Assembly: GCA_947489315.1 (NCBI GenBank)
Contig: CANLCX010000003.1
Coordinates: 124,001-188,000 of the forward strand
Direction: 5' to 3'
Origin: an uncultured Sphingomonadaceae bacterium
Lineage (GTDB): Bacteria > Pseudomonadota > Alphaproteobacteria > Sphingomonadales > Sphingomonadaceae
DNA length: 64,000 nucleotides
The notes beneath the pieces are model-generated. The model saw only the letters and a program-made list of their open reading frames with translations, had not been told where the DNA came from and made no database searches. Both the position numbers and the translations under genes were made by a program. Of the stretch, positions 18,462 through 27,788 are shown piece after piece; within the stretch, counting starts at the first letter, position 1, and every line of letters starts with the position of its first letter.

Positions 18462-18502
18462 AAATGAACGCCAGCGTACAAATAAAACGTTGACGTTCAT
18501 TT
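18462..18502. promoter_or_regulatory. Inverted-repeat operator between tetR and the RND operon
   Basis: AAATGAACGCCAGCG (18462-18476) and CGTTGACGTTCATTT (18488-18502) are inverted repeats matching at 13 of 15 positions, with an 11-base AT-rich spacer. The element sits 35 bases upstream of the regulator start and 61 bases upstream of the outer-membrane gene, within the 136-base divergent region, where a TetR dimer pair would occlude both promoters. Binding is inference from position and symmetry. Confidence 0.75.
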
Positions 18503-18563
18503 CGTTCGATGGCAATTTGCTAGCGCTTGGTAGTATCTAAGCCGCTGGAACGGTGCCCCTATT

Positions 18564-20063
18564 GTGAAAAGTCATTTTTTTAGAGCCTTTTTGTCGTCCG
18601 GCGCGATAGTGTTGCTGGTGTCCGGTTGTGTCAGCATGGCACCGGACTCGCCTGCGCCGAAAATAGCTGCTGGCGTGCCGCAGCAATATAGCAAGACGGA
18701 TGCCAGCGGTGCCTATGAGCCCGCGCAATGGTGGACCAATTTTCAGGATCCGGTTCTCAATACCCTGCTCGACGAAGCGCTAGCCAAAAATCTCGACCTC
18801 GCAGAAGCAACAGCCCGGCTGCGCGCGGCAGAAGCGCAGGCGCGGGTATCGAAAAGCGGTCTGTTTCCGCAAATTGATGCTGATGTTGGGAGTAGCTATT
18901 CCGATACACCGACTGCCGGAACGGGATTTGGTGCTGGCACTGGTTCTTCGCGTTTTCAGGTTGAAAGCTATACATCCGGTCTGGGTTTTTCGTACGAAGT
19001 CGACCTCTGGGGCAAGCTGCGCGATGATGCGCGCGCTGGCCGGGCGGACGCCATTGCTGCGGCGGCAGACCTGCAGGCCGCGCGCCTTGCTGTAATAGCC
19101 GAAACGATAACCAGCTATTTTGATATTGTAGATGCCCGTGATCAAATTGCGCTGACCACCAAGATTATTGATGTGCTGGGCGACCGGGTGGAGCAGACCG
19201 AAAATCGCTATCGCCGCGGTCTGGCGACATCGTTCGAACTATATCAGGTGCGCCAGGATTTCCGGAATATTCAAGCTGGCCTGCCGCAGCGCGAAAGCCA
19301 GCTGACCGCGACCGAAGGACAGCTGGCGGTGCTGATCGGGCGCTATTCCGATAATATGGATCAGTTTCTCGGACAGAAGCTAGCGCCGCAACTGATATTC
19401 ACTTCCATTCCCTCGGGTCTGCCCATCGACTTGTTGGCACAGCGGCCGGATATCTATGCAGAGGGTCAGCGACTGGAATCGGCCCGATTCAATCTTGGCG
19501 CGCGCAAAGCAGAGCGTTTTCCTTCGATTAGCCTGTCTGCTGGCACGGGAACACAGGCGGGCAGCCCATCGGGCTTGTTTGATATTTTCGACAAATGGAT
19601 ACTTAATTTAGGGGCTGGTCTCACCGCGCCCTTGTTTCAAGGCGGCAGGATAAGAGCCAATATCGATGTCGCCGATGCGCAATATTCTCAGCAAGCGGCT
19701 GTCTATGCCCGAACTGTTTTGACCGCTTACCAAGAAGTCGGCGCGGCGATCGAAGGCTATGAAGAAGAGCGGCAGCGTTATCGTTTTCTCTTTTCCCAGC
19801 TTGATGAAGCAACCGCTGCTGCCGAGTTGCAATCGCGTCGTTTTGCCACGGGAGTCGGCAGCTATGTCGACTATCTTGATGCCCTGCGCGCGCAATATCA
19901 GGTGCAGTCTGCCTTGTCTTCGGCAGCGCGAGATGTGGCACTGGCCCGTTTGGCAGTGCACCGGGCTCTTGGCGGCAGTTGGGTCCAGACCGCGTCCACC
20001 ACAGCCGATACCGACGACCGTGATCCAGAGACCGGATCATCAGAAATTAGAGGAGACGAATAG
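18564..20063 (+). CDS. NodT/OprM-family outer-membrane efflux lipoprotein
   Basis: 499 residues; start GTG at 18564 with a weak ribosome site. The signal ends in a lipobox, IVLLVSGC (Cys22). Two OEP repeats follow: TNFQDPVLNTLLDEALAKN with the coiled-coil helices (about 45-260), and LPIDLLAQRPDIYAEGQRLE to AALRAQYQVQSALS (about 285-455), the duplicated plan of TolC-like trimers. RYRRGLATSFELYQVRQD is the typical second helix of a repeat. The C-terminal tail is acidic (TTADTDDRDPETGSSE). It forms the outer-membrane exit duct of the tripartite pump. Its TAG stop shares one base with the next gene's GTG (TAGTG), so translation is coupled. Confidence 0.94.
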   Translation: MKSHFFRAFLSSGAIVLLVSGCVSMAPDSPAPKIAAGVPQQYSKTDASGAYEPAQWWTNFQDPVLNTLLDEALAKNLDLAEATARLRAAEAQARVSKSGLFPQIDADVGSSYSDTPTAGTGFGAGTGSSRFQVESYTSGLGFSYEVDLWGKLRDDARAGRADAIAAAADLQAARLAVIAETITSYFDIVDARDQIALTTKIIDVLGDRVEQTENRYRRGLATSFELYQVRQDFRNIQAGLPQRESQLTATEGQLAVLIGRYSDNMDQFLGQKLAPQLIFTSIPSGLPIDLLAQRPDIYAEGQRLESARFNLGARKAERFPSISLSAGTGTQAGSPSGLFDIFDKWILNLGAGLTAPLFQGGRIRANIDVADAQYSQQAAVYARTVLTAYQEVGAAIEGYEEERQRYRFLFSQLDEATAAAELQSRRFATGVGSYVDYLDALRAQYQVQSALSSAARDVALARLAVHRALGGSWVQTASTTADTDDRDPETGSSEIRGDE

Positions 20064-21442
20064 TGCATCGGCAACGCGTCATTGGCGGCCTGATCCTGCT
20101 TGCAGCAATCGCGATTGCCGCGCTGCTTATCTTTGTGCGCGGTGAGCCGGAGGAGAAGCCGCCGGAGGAGAATATTCCGCTGGTACAGGCAGAGCCACTG
20201 GAAATTCGCTCTGGAAATTTGATGGTGCAAGGCGCTGGCACGGTTCGCGCACGGGAAGAGCTGACGCTTTCCGCTGAGGTGGCGGGCAAGCTGGTTTATG
20301 TTAATCCACGCCTGCGCGAAGGCCAAAGCGTTGGTCGTGGTGCGACGCTGTTTCGGATCGATACCTCGGACTATCGCAACGCCGTACAGACTGCGCAGGC
20401 CGATGTGGCTTCGCAAAATGTAGCGGTCATGGAAGCGCGCGAGGAAGTGGCACTGGCCAAGGCAGAGCTGGCCCGCTTTCAACAACGCGGTGCCAGCAGC
20501 AGCGCTTATGCAAGCGTCGATAGCAGCGACTATGCCGCAAGGATTTTACCGCCCGCTGCATTGGCAAAAGGCCAGGGTAGCAATGATCAGCAAGCCAGCA
20601 CGTCATCGCAGACCAATGGTTTGGCAACCCGGGAACCACAATTGCTATCGGCGCGCGCAGCGCTTCGCCGCGCACAAGCGCAATTGTCTGATGCACAAAC
20701 TGCATTGAAACGAACGACTGTCCGCGCGCCTTTCTCGGGCGTCGTACGATCAGAGGAAATTGCCCTCGGCAGCTATGTCGCACCGGGCCAGGCGCTCGGC
20801 TCGATGGTGGGCACCGCCGATTTTGAAGCCGTCATTCCCCTGTCGGAAAGCGAAGCCGCCCTGATCCCGGCCTTGTGGCGGCCCGGCAACAACCAGATCG
20901 AGGCGTCGGTTTATTCTGATTATGGCGGGACACGCTATCGCTGGCAGGCTTTTGTTGATCGCGCCAACAGCGTCCTAAATCCGCAGACCCGGACCATAGA
21001 TGTGTTTTTGCGCATCCCCAACCCGTTGCGTGGCGGGGCTCCGGCAGTGGCTCAGAAAGAAGGGCAGAAATCGGCAGGCGCATCGAGCGCGCCGCCTTTG
21101 TTCGTGGGTAGCTTCGTGGACGCGGAAATTACGGGTCGGGCATTGGATCAATATGCAGTATTGCCGCTGGCAGCCCTGCGGCCGGGCAACCAGATATGGC
21201 TGGTGCGAGACGGCAAGCTGCGCATCGTCAAAGTGGATATATTGCAGCGCACCGACAAACAGGCGTTGATCGCGACGGCGGGTCTGGGCGAAAAGCCTGT
21301 TGTCATATTGGGAACGCTGAAGACGGCTACAGATGGCCAGCAGGTGCGGATTGCAAAAGACAGAAAAACTGCTGCGCCCGAAGTTAAACCGGCTGTGAGC
21401 AAAACAAAAGCCGCCAAATCCGGAGCTGACAAAGCCCCATGA
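20063..21442 (+). CDS. RND efflux periplasmic adaptor with extended hairpin
   Basis: 459 residues, start GTG at 20063 overlapping the upstream stop. One N-terminal membrane anchor (GLILLAAIAIAALLIFVRG) replaces the lipoprotein signal seen in the other adaptor (3091-4143). Lipoyl halves are EVAGKLVYVNPRLREGQSV and VRAPFSGVVRSEEIALGSYV. The helical hairpin between them (about 105-220) is long and carries a low-complexity Ser/Gln/Asn insert (GSNDQQASTSSQTNG). A second insert (AQKEGQKSAGASSAPP) lies in the barrel. This makes it about 80-100 residues longer than AcrA-type adaptors. The Lys/Ala-rich C-terminal tail is unstructured. It overlaps the permease start by four bases (ATGA). Confidence 0.94.
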   Translation: MHRQRVIGGLILLAAIAIAALLIFVRGEPEEKPPEENIPLVQAEPLEIRSGNLMVQGAGTVRAREELTLSAEVAGKLVYVNPRLREGQSVGRGATLFRIDTSDYRNAVQTAQADVASQNVAVMEAREEVALAKAELARFQQRGASSSAYASVDSSDYAARILPPAALAKGQGSNDQQASTSSQTNGLATREPQLLSARAALRRAQAQLSDAQTALKRTTVRAPFSGVVRSEEIALGSYVAPGQALGSMVGTADFEAVIPLSESEAALIPALWRPGNNQIEASVYSDYGGTRYRWQAFVDRANSVLNPQTRTIDVFLRIPNPLRGGAPAVAQKEGQKSAGASSAPPLFVGSFVDAEITGRALDQYAVLPLAALRPGNQIWLVRDGKLRIVKVDILQRTDKQALIATAGLGEKPVVILGTLKTATDGQQVRIAKDRKTAAPEVKPAVSKTKAAKSGADKAP

Positions 21443-24400
21443 CCGAACCGGTAGATCAGTCCAGCTCTCCGCCTTCGGGACCGGAAACGCCCAGCAAAGA
21501 AGTGATGGAACAGCGCGGCGTTGTCGCGTTCATGGCGCGCAACGGTGTGGCTGCCAATTTGCTGATGCTGTTCTTCTTCATTGCCGGCATCGCGTCATTC
21601 GGCACGATTGTGCAGGAAGTTTTTCCGGAAAATAGTCTCGACACCGTGCAAGTCAGCGTCACCTATCCCGGTGCCACGCCCGATGAAGTCGAAGAATCGA
21701 TCATCCAGAAAATCGAAGAAGCGGTCGAAGCAGTAGACGGCGTTAAGAAGGTGAAAGCTAATGCCTATGAAGGATCGGGCACGGTTTCGGTCGAACTCGA
21801 ATTGGGTACAGATATTGACCGCGCTCTGGACGATGTAAAGGCGGAGATCGACCAAATTCAGACCTTTCCCGATGAAGCGGAAGAACCCGATGTTCGGGAG
21901 CTGACCACCAGGCAAAGCGTCGTACGGATCGCGATATTCGGTGATGTGTCGGAAACGGCGCTGAAAGAAGTGGCCTATCAACTGGAAGATTCTCTCGCGG
22001 CGCTCGACGAAGTGTCTTTTGTCGATACCAGCTCCATCCGCGACTATGAGCTATCGATTGAAGTGCCGCAAAACACGCTGCAGGCCTTTGGTCTGTCGCT
22101 GAATGATATCTCGCAAACCGTGGCGGCGAGCAGTCTGGATAGTCCGGCGGGTTCGATTGATACCGATACAGAAGAGGTACGGGTTCGCACCATCGGACAA
22201 AATTACGACCAGCAGAATTTCGAAGATATTGTGCTGGTGAGCAACGAAAATGGCGCGCTGATAAGACTTGGGCAGGTCGCGACGATCAAGGACGGATTTG
22301 AAGATGCCGATCTATTGCCGCTCTATAATGGCAAGCCGGTCGCGTTTGTGGAAGTCTTTCGGACCAGTGATGAACGGGTGCTCGATGTGGCGGCGGCGGT
22401 TCGGGAATATTTGGAAAATGATTTTGTCGATACGCTGCCCGAAGGCGTGTCCTATGCAATCTGGAGTGACGATTCCGAACTGCTCGATGACCGTTTGAGC
22501 CTGTTACTCAAAAATGCGGCAATCGGTCTGTTTCTGGTGTTGCTGGCACTCACGCTATTTCTTGATATCCGGCTCGCGATGTGGACGGCGGTGGGCATAG
22601 GTGTCACCTTTATCGGCGCGATTTATCTGCTCGATCTGGCTGGCTCCAGCATCAACATGTTTTCGCTTTTCGGATTTATTCTTGCCCTTGGCTTGGTGGT
22701 CGATGACGCGATTGTGGTCGGCGAGAATATCTATGCGCAGCGCGAAAATGGTCGCACCGGTCTGGGCGCGTCGATTACCGGTGCGCGCCGCGTCACGGTG
22801 CCAGTCATCTTTGCGGTGCTGACGACGGTTGCCGCTTTCTCTCCGCTTTTTGCCATTGGCGGGGTAATCGGAAAACTGGTGGCCGACATTCCGTTGGTGG
22901 TGATTGCCGTTCTTGCACTGTCGCTGATCGAATGTTTGCTCATCCTGCCTTATCATCTGAGCCATTTGCCAGCGCCTGGAACGCCCACCCTTAACGTTGT
23001 GACGCGGTTTTTCGAGCGGCTGCAGGCCAAGGTCGATCGATATTATCAAGCTTTCGTCGATGGTCCGCTGGACCGCGCGCTCAATTTCTCCCTCCGCATG
23101 CCCTATGTGATCGTGGCCGGGGCGGTTGCGATATTGATCCTGTTCGCTTCGTTCATTCCTGCCGGGATCATCAAAGTTGGATTTTTCCCGTCGGTAGAGG
23201 CCGATGTGGTTACCGCTAATCTGGAAATGCCAGCCGGCACGACGATTGAGCAGACCGAGAAAATCGCTCGTCTGATTGAGGAAGGCGGACGCAAGGCCTA
23301 TGCTGAGTTTGAAGCGGAGCAAGAGGAGGATGAGCCCTCTCCCTTGCGCGGCATATTTACCAGCGTTGGACAAGCAGCGGCCGACGGCGGACCGGAACCC
23401 AATAGCGGCACATTGTCGTCCAATCTTGCCAGCGTGCAGTTTAGTTTCATACCCGGTGATCAGCGAGAACTGGATGCCAAAGCGTTTGAAAGTGCTTGGC
23501 GCGATACGGTCGGCCCGCTCGTTGAAGTGCGTTCTCTAGTCTTTGCATCGGATCTGATTTCGGTCGGCGCACCGATTAATGTCCAGCTGTCCGACCCCGA
23601 TCCGGTGATCGTTGATGCGGCGTCCGAGCAGCTAATGGCAGAGCTTGCCCGCTTCTCTGGCGTGTTTGATATTGAAACTGATCAGGATGAAGGCTTGCAG
23701 GAAATCCAGCTGCGGTTGAAACCAGCGGCCAGAACGCTGGGTGTGACCTTGCAAGATGTGGCGCTGCAAGTACGCGCCGCCTTTTTCGGCAGCGAGGCGC
23801 TGCGGGTCCAGCGCGGCCGGGAAGATGTCCGGGTCTATATTCGCTTGCCCGAGGAAGAACGCAATTCGATCACCGATGTCGAACGCTTCCGGGTCCGCGT
23901 GCCGGGCGGCGAAGTCGCGCTCGCAACGCTGGCCGATGTGTCCTTTGGTGAAGCGCCTTCCATCATCCGCCGGACCGACGGGCGCCGGATAACCACGATA
24001 ACCGCTGATCTCGACGATGAGGTGGTCACGGGTCAGGAAATTGCCGATGCGTTGAACGGCGATATCATGCCGCGTCTGCAGGCCGATTATCCGCAACTTT
24101 TATATACGCTGGGCGGGGAGCAGGAAGAACAGGCGGAATCCTTTGGTGACCTGACCACCGCTTTTCTCTTTGCGTTACTGGCAATCTACGCGCTGCTTGC
24201 CATTCCCTTCCGTTCCTATGTGCAGCCGCTCATCATCATGGCGGTTATTCCGTTCGGCATTATCGGTGCGCTGATTGGTCACATTCTGCTCGATCTGCAG
24301 CTAGTGGTGCTGAGTATATTTGGGATAATTGCCTTGTCGGGCGTGATCGTAAATGGCTCACTGGTGATGATTGACTTTATCAACGAAAATCTGCGCAATG

Positions 24401-24684
24401 GCATGCCGATTGAAGAGGCGATATTGAGCGGGGCGAAATCTCGTTTCCGTCCGATTATGTTGACGTCGCTCACGACCTTTCTAGGCGTCGCGCCCATCAC
24501 CTTTGAAACCAGTCTGCAGGCGCAATTCCTGATCCCAATGTCGGCTAGCCTGGGCTTTGGGGTGCTGTTCGGCGCCTTCATCCTCCAGCTGCTTATTCCT
24601 GCACTGGCGCTGCTCGAATATCGCGGCAAGCGGGGGTTTCAGCATATGGTGGCCAAACGCCGCGGGGCTTTGGCTGAAAGCTGA
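21439..24684 (+). CDS. RND efflux permease (AcrB/MMPL-like, HAE1-type)
   Basis: 1081 residues, complete. N-terminal cytoplasmic tail of about 25 extra residues (PPSGPETPSKEVMEQRGVV) before TM1 (NLLMLFFFIAGIASF). TM4 carries LGLVVDDAIVVGENI (about 417-431), the proton-relay aspartates. Periplasmic porter regions are PEDIV-type (QTFPDEAEEPDVRELT and FIPAGIIKVGFFPSVEADVV). The second half repeats the twelve-helix plan: LLAIPFRSYVQPLIIM and GVIVNGSLVMIDFIN. The Glu/Asp-rich patch EAEQEEDEPSP (about 625) is unusual and lies in the second large loop. Last gene of the three-gene operon at 18564-24684, presumably controlled by the TetR at 17786. Confidence 0.95.
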   Translation: MTEPVDQSSSPPSGPETPSKEVMEQRGVVAFMARNGVAANLLMLFFFIAGIASFGTIVQEVFPENSLDTVQVSVTYPGATPDEVEESIIQKIEEAVEAVDGVKKVKANAYEGSGTVSVELELGTDIDRALDDVKAEIDQIQTFPDEAEEPDVRELTTRQSVVRIAIFGDVSETALKEVAYQLEDSLAALDEVSFVDTSSIRDYELSIEVPQNTLQAFGLSLNDISQTVAASSLDSPAGSIDTDTEEVRVRTIGQNYDQQNFEDIVLVSNENGALIRLGQVATIKDGFEDADLLPLYNGKPVAFVEVFRTSDERVLDVAAAVREYLENDFVDTLPEGVSYAIWSDDSELLDDRLSLLLKNAAIGLFLVLLALTLFLDIRLAMWTAVGIGVTFIGAIYLLDLAGSSINMFSLFGFILALGLVVDDAIVVGENIYAQRENGRTGLGASITGARRVTVPVIFAVLTTVAAFSPLFAIGGVIGKLVADIPLVVIAVLALSLIECLLILPYHLSHLPAPGTPTLNVVTRFFERLQAKVDRYYQAFVDGPLDRALNFSLRMPYVIVAGAVAILILFASFIPAGIIKVGFFPSVEADVVTANLEMPAGTTIEQTEKIARLIEEGGRKAYAEFEAEQEEDEPSPLRGIFTSVGQAAADGGPEPNSGTLSSNLASVQFSFIPGDQRELDAKAFESAWRDTVGPLVEVRSLVFASDLISVGAPINVQLSDPDPVIVDAASEQLMAELARFSGVFDIETDQDEGLQEIQLRLKPAARTLGVTLQDVALQVRAAFFGSEALRVQRGREDVRVYIRLPEEERNSITDVERFRVRVPGGEVALATLADVSFGEAPSIIRRTDGRRITTITADLDDEVVTGQEIADALNGDIMPRLQADYPQLLYTLGGEQEEQAESFGDLTTAFLFALLAIYALLAIPFRSYVQPLIIMAVIPFGIIGALIGHILLDLQLVVLSIFGIIALSGVIVNGSLVMIDFINENLRNGMPIEEAILSGAKSRFRPIMLTSLTTFLGVAPITFETSLQAQFLIPMSASLGFGVLFGAFILQLLIPALALLEYRGKRGFQHMVAKRRGALAES

Positions 24685-24708
24685 TATCGGCCCAACCGGC
24701 CGTAACCG

Positions 24709-25518
24709 TCAGGCGTAGTAAGCAACGCTTTGCATGCCGGTTGCAATCAACTGCCGGTCGCTGTTCCAGATGCTCATAAACTGGCTGCTAGCTCCATGAT
24801 CGGCATGATGGGTCTGTGAATCGATCAGCCACCAGCCGTCGGTTGTGGTCGGATGATCGGCAATCACGTTCACCTGCCAGTTCATCGAGCTGACCATCGC
24901 GTTCTTGTCGAGCAATCCCATGATCGAAGGCGGCAGACTGTCGCCCATGCAGATAATTTCTGCCATCGGGTCGAGGCCATCTCGATCCGCTAACCGCATC
25001 CAGCGCGTCAGTCGGTTGGTTTTGATACTGGTATCAATACGCTTTCCAACAAATTGCATTTTAGATGTGAAAAACTGTTCTGGTCCGCTGTGTAAATCTT
25101 CTTCTTTGGGCAGCGGCGGAAAGTCCGGCGGCGTCATGTCATGGGCTTTGACAGCCGTTTCGCGCTCGCTGGCGAAGATAAAATTGCAATGCAGGCCGAG
25201 TCCCTTGTCGCCAAAAAGTTCGGATTGGACAAAGGCGGTGCTGCGGCCTCGGCGGAGCATTTTCGTCTCAGCGGTCAGCGCGCCAAATAACGGGCCAGTA
25301 AAGGCAATTTGCGCCGAGCGTAGCCCGGGCAGCTCGTCTTCAATATGACTTGCAGCCTGATAGGCTAGGGCCGCTGAGAGCCCACCAAAAGCTGTTCGTC
25401 CCTGAGTCCAGCCTTGCGGAAGGGTGACGGGATTCGACTCGCCGCCAGACCCGCATTGGTTCAAAAGCTCGTTTAAAGTCATCATTTTATCGGTTTTTTT
25501 GGTCATCTGATCGGTCAT
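24709..25518 (-). CDS. Acyl-CoA thioesterase, double-hotdog type
   Basis: 269 residues. Two hotdog domains: the first contains GRTAFGGLSAALAYQAA (about 41-58) and LRRGRSTAFVQSELFGDKGLGLH (here its core GRSTAFVQSELF), the second contains the DGLDPMAEIICMGDSLPPS and SSMNWQVNVIADHP region and ends in WLIDSQTHHADHG with SQFMSIWNSDRQLIATGMQS. This is the 4HBT_3/TesB-like group that hydrolyses medium or long acyl-CoAs. The start at 25518 has no clear ribosome site; internal Met codons at 25506, 25485 and 25482 are alternatives. Convergent with the RND permease (24 bases apart) and divergent from ihfA. Confidence 0.85.
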   Translation of the reverse strand: MTDQMTKKTDKMMTLNELLNQCGSGGESNPVTLPQGWTQGRTAFGGLSAALAYQAASHIEDELPGLRSAQIAFTGPLFGALTAETKMLRRGRSTAFVQSELFGDKGLGLHCNFIFASERETAVKAHDMTPPDFPPLPKEEDLHSGPEQFFTSKMQFVGKRIDTSIKTNRLTRWMRLADRDGLDPMAEIICMGDSLPPSIMGLLDKNAMVSSMNWQVNVIADHPTTTDGWWLIDSQTHHADHGASSQFMSIWNSDRQLIATGMQSVAYYA

Positions 25519-25631
25519 AAATGCGGCTTATCGTGAGAAACGACCGAAATCCACTGTTAAGATTTACATATTTCCCAACTTGCTCTATGCGATATGTAGG
25601 GTTTTCAATCTCTTACTAGGAGATATATTAG

Positions 25632-25931
25632 ATGAGCTATAGCAGTACTCTTACACGTGCGGATCTTTCCGATACCATGAATCGCCAAGTTGGCCTGTCG
25701 CGCGCGGATAGCGCGGTCATGGTGGAGTCCATTTTGGATCATATGATCAACGCGTTGGTAAACGGGGAAAATGTCAAAATTTCCGGTTTCGGAACCTTCG
25801 TCCTGCGTGACAAAGGCGAGCGTACGGGCCGTAATCCCAAAACCGGTGTGGAAGTTCCGATTGCACCGCGCCGCGTGCTAACATTCCGCGCCAGCCAGAC
25901 AATGCGCGACCGCATTATCGCGGCCGGGTAG
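25632..25931 (+). CDS. ihfA: Integration host factor subunit alpha
   Basis: 99 residues, DNA-bending nucleoid protein that pairs with IhfB. The HU/IHF signature is [28 protein letters not shown] (here its core [14 protein letters not shown], about 45-58), followed by the arm [18 protein letters not shown] with the intercalating proline. The alpha-type feature is the N-terminal [21 protein letters not shown]. Ribosome site TAGGAG lies nine bases upstream of the ATG. The MerR gene follows 20 bases on, an arrangement common in alphaproteobacteria, so they are likely one operon. Confidence 0.96.
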   Translation: MSYSSTLTRADLSDTMNRQVGLSRADSAVMVESILDHMINALVNGENVKISGFGTFVLRDKGERTGRNPKTGVEVPIAPRRVLTFRASQTMRDRIIAAG

Positions 25932-25951
25932 TCTGAAAGGTCGAGTATAGT

Positions 25952-26353
25952 ATGACCAAAGACAGCCCAAGCAAAGACAGGGGCGCATTCCGAACCATAG
26001 GTGAGCTTTCCAAAGAGCTAAACATCAAGCCGCATATATTGCGCTATTGGGAAGACCAGTTCGGAATGCTTCAGCCGTTGAAACGCGCTGGCTCACGCCG
26101 CCATTATCGGCCAGAAGATGTCGCTATGGTGAAGACGATCAACCGCCTGCTCAACGAAGAAGGCTATACGATAAAGGGCGCGCGGAAGGCTCTGACCGGG
26201 CGCAAGACCCAACCTAGCGCTGGTGAGACAAAGGAAGCACCTGCTGCATCAGCCACGCCAATGGCCGCAAGTGTCAAAGACGATGGCGGTTTGATGCTCA
26301 AAGAGCTGAAAACCATTCGCGATCAATTGTCGAGTGCTCTTAGTCAGGCCTAG
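25952..26353 (+). CDS. MerR-family transcriptional regulator
   Basis: 133 residues. The N-terminal winged helix reads RTIGELSKELNIKPHILRYWE (here split: FRTIGELSKELNIK, PHILRYWEDQFGML) then KRAGSRRHYRPEDVAMVK (about 45-62) and GYTIKGARKAL (about 75-85). The rest is a short linker and a likely coiled coil (MLKELKTIRDQLSSALSQ) for dimerisation. No cysteine cluster, so it is not a metal-sensing MerR. It is the conserved partner downstream of ihfA in alphaproteobacteria; its targets are not known to me. Confidence 0.93.
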   Translation: MTKDSPSKDRGAFRTIGELSKELNIKPHILRYWEDQFGMLQPLKRAGSRRHYRPEDVAMVKTINRLLNEEGYTIKGARKALTGRKTQPSAGETKEAPAASATPMAASVKDDGGLMLKELKTIRDQLSSALSQA

Positions 26354-26405
26354 CGGATAGCGATTGTTATAGTTGGTTCCCCGACAAGTGTAATCCGAAG
26401 TCTGT

Positions 26406-26427
26406 TTCATCCCGGAAGCGGACACTA
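26406..26427. repeat. Short dispersed repeat, copy 1 (before DUF3089 gene)
   Basis: TTCATCCCGGAAGCGGACACTA at 26406-26427 matches the sequence at 27656-27677 in 19 of 22 positions. It lies in the otherwise empty 218-base gap between the MerR gene and the DUF3089 gene. Together with the copy at 27656 it brackets that gene. Confidence 0.55.
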
Positions 26428-26571
26428 GTTGAAATTTGTCATGGCTAAAGGCTTGATTGGGATCTTTCTCGGATGAACCCTCTCAAGTTGGACTAGACTG
26501 TTTGCTATTGTTGCAATTTTATATGCACGCACTTAGCCTCGTATTTCTGTAGAATGCACGAGGAGGCATAT

Positions 26572-27639
26572 ATGTTGAAATGGGGCGTCCGAATTGGGTT
26601 GGTTCTTCTGCTGGTGCTTGGCACGTCCTATTTGTTTCGCGAACAAATTATATTTGCAGTGATGAAATCACAAATGGAACCAGCGAACGCATTCGATGCT
26701 GCACAAGTTCCTGCTGAGTTAAATTATGCTGACGAAGACGCGTGGGCTGCATTACCAAGTAAAAAGGATGGTGCAGATTTCATTCCCGATCAACTCAAAG
26801 GACAAGGGCAGCCTTCCGACGTCGCGGTATTTTTCCTGCATCCAACGACCTACCTGTCGGACGCGGGTTGGAATGCGCCGACAGATGATCCGGAATCCAG
26901 CGAATTCCGGGATGATCTGGTGATGCGCGCTCAGGCAAGCGCATTCAACGGCTGCTGCGAGGTTTATGCGCCCAAATATCGCCAAGCAACGCTTTGGTCA
27001 TTCATGGATGAAACCGGCTCCGGCGATAAAGCGCGGGCATTTGCCTTTGCGGATGTTGAGCGAGCGTTTGATGAATTTCTCAAACGTATTGGTGATCGGC
27101 CATTCATTGTTGCTGGACATAGTCAGGGCGCGGATCATGTGGTTCGACTGCTGAAGGCCAAGATTACCGGAACATCGTTGAAGGATCGCATGGTCGCTGC
27201 TTATCCCATTGGGTTCGGTATCAATCCTGCTGATATGAAAGAGGTTGTGGCTGACATTCCTGTTTGTGATACGCCTGAGCAGACGGCATGCTATGTCACT
27301 TGGAATTCACTGGGTCCAAATGCGAAGCCCTTTCCCGATTATATCGGCGCTGTTTGCGTCAATCCGCTTAGCTGGACAACCGATGGGAAGTCCGTAACTG
27401 CGGATCAAAATGTAGGTTCCCTGTCAGTGGGAGATAAGATTCGCTACGAGGCCGGCGTAACCGGTGCTCAATGCCAAAGTGATCGGCTTCTTGTTGGTGA
27501 CTTCCAATCCGATATGTTCGATAATTTGCCGGTAAACATGGGCGAGGATAACTATCACCTGATAGATTTTTCACTGTTCTACGGCAGCATTAGGAAAAAT
27601 ACTCAGGACAGGGTTAAAGCGTTTCTCTCAGCAGAGTGA
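26572..27639 (+). CDS. DUF3089 alpha/beta-hydrolase-like membrane-anchored protein
   Basis: 355 residues from the ATG at 26572, chosen for AGGAGG five bases upstream; an ATG at 26554 precedes the ribosome site. One N-terminal transmembrane or signal segment (GLVLLLVLGTSYLFREQIIF) is followed by the DUF3089 domain. DVAVFFLHPTTYLSD (about 83-97) is the first core strand, and RPFIVAGHSQGADHVVRLL (about 178-196) holds the nucleophile elbow G-H-S-Q-G. The C-terminal NLPVNMGEDNYHLIDFSLFYGSIR is where the catalytic His is expected. Probably a periplasmic esterase/lipase-like enzyme. It is AT-richer than its neighbours, and flanked by short repeats (26406, 27656), which suggests a mobile or accessory insertion. 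Confidence 0.88.
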   Translation: MLKWGVRIGLVLLLVLGTSYLFREQIIFAVMKSQMEPANAFDAAQVPAELNYADEDAWAALPSKKDGADFIPDQLKGQGQPSDVAVFFLHPTTYLSDAGWNAPTDDPESSEFRDDLVMRAQASAFNGCCEVYAPKYRQATLWSFMDETGSGDKARAFAFADVERAFDEFLKRIGDRPFIVAGHSQGADHVVRLLKAKITGTSLKDRMVAAYPIGFGINPADMKEVVADIPVCDTPEQTACYVTWNSLGPNAKPFPDYIGAVCVNPLSWTTDGKSVTADQNVGSLSVGDKIRYEAGVTGAQCQSDRLLVGDFQSDMFDNLPVNMGEDNYHLIDFSLFYGSIRKNTQDRVKAFLSAE

Positions 27640-27655
27640 TCGGCAGCCCGCCTGC

Positions 27656-27677
27656 TTCATCTCGAAAGCGGACATTA
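27656..27677. repeat. Short dispersed repeat, copy 2 (after DUF3089 gene)
   Basis: TTCATCTCGAAAGCGGACATTA at 27656-27677, 19 of 22 identical to copy 1. It starts 17 bases after the DUF3089 stop. Confidence 0.55.
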
Positions 27678-27788
27678 CCAAGTTTACATTGTAACGTTGC
27701 TATAGCCGGTGATAGGTCGTCGTTTACACGAAGCCATTTCTTGTTATTTGTAGCCTTGAAGGCGACCGCTATAAGAAGGTGGGCCGAC

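Noticed and set aside
24685-24708. Possible terminator CGGCC/GGCCG between the RND permease and thioesterase
   Set aside because: Stem of five pairs without a T-run in either direction.
26354-26571. Search for a tRNA gene, often found after ihfA-merR in alphaproteobacteria
   Set aside because: No T-loop GGTTCGA-type sequence or acceptor stem present; the gap contains only the short repeat.
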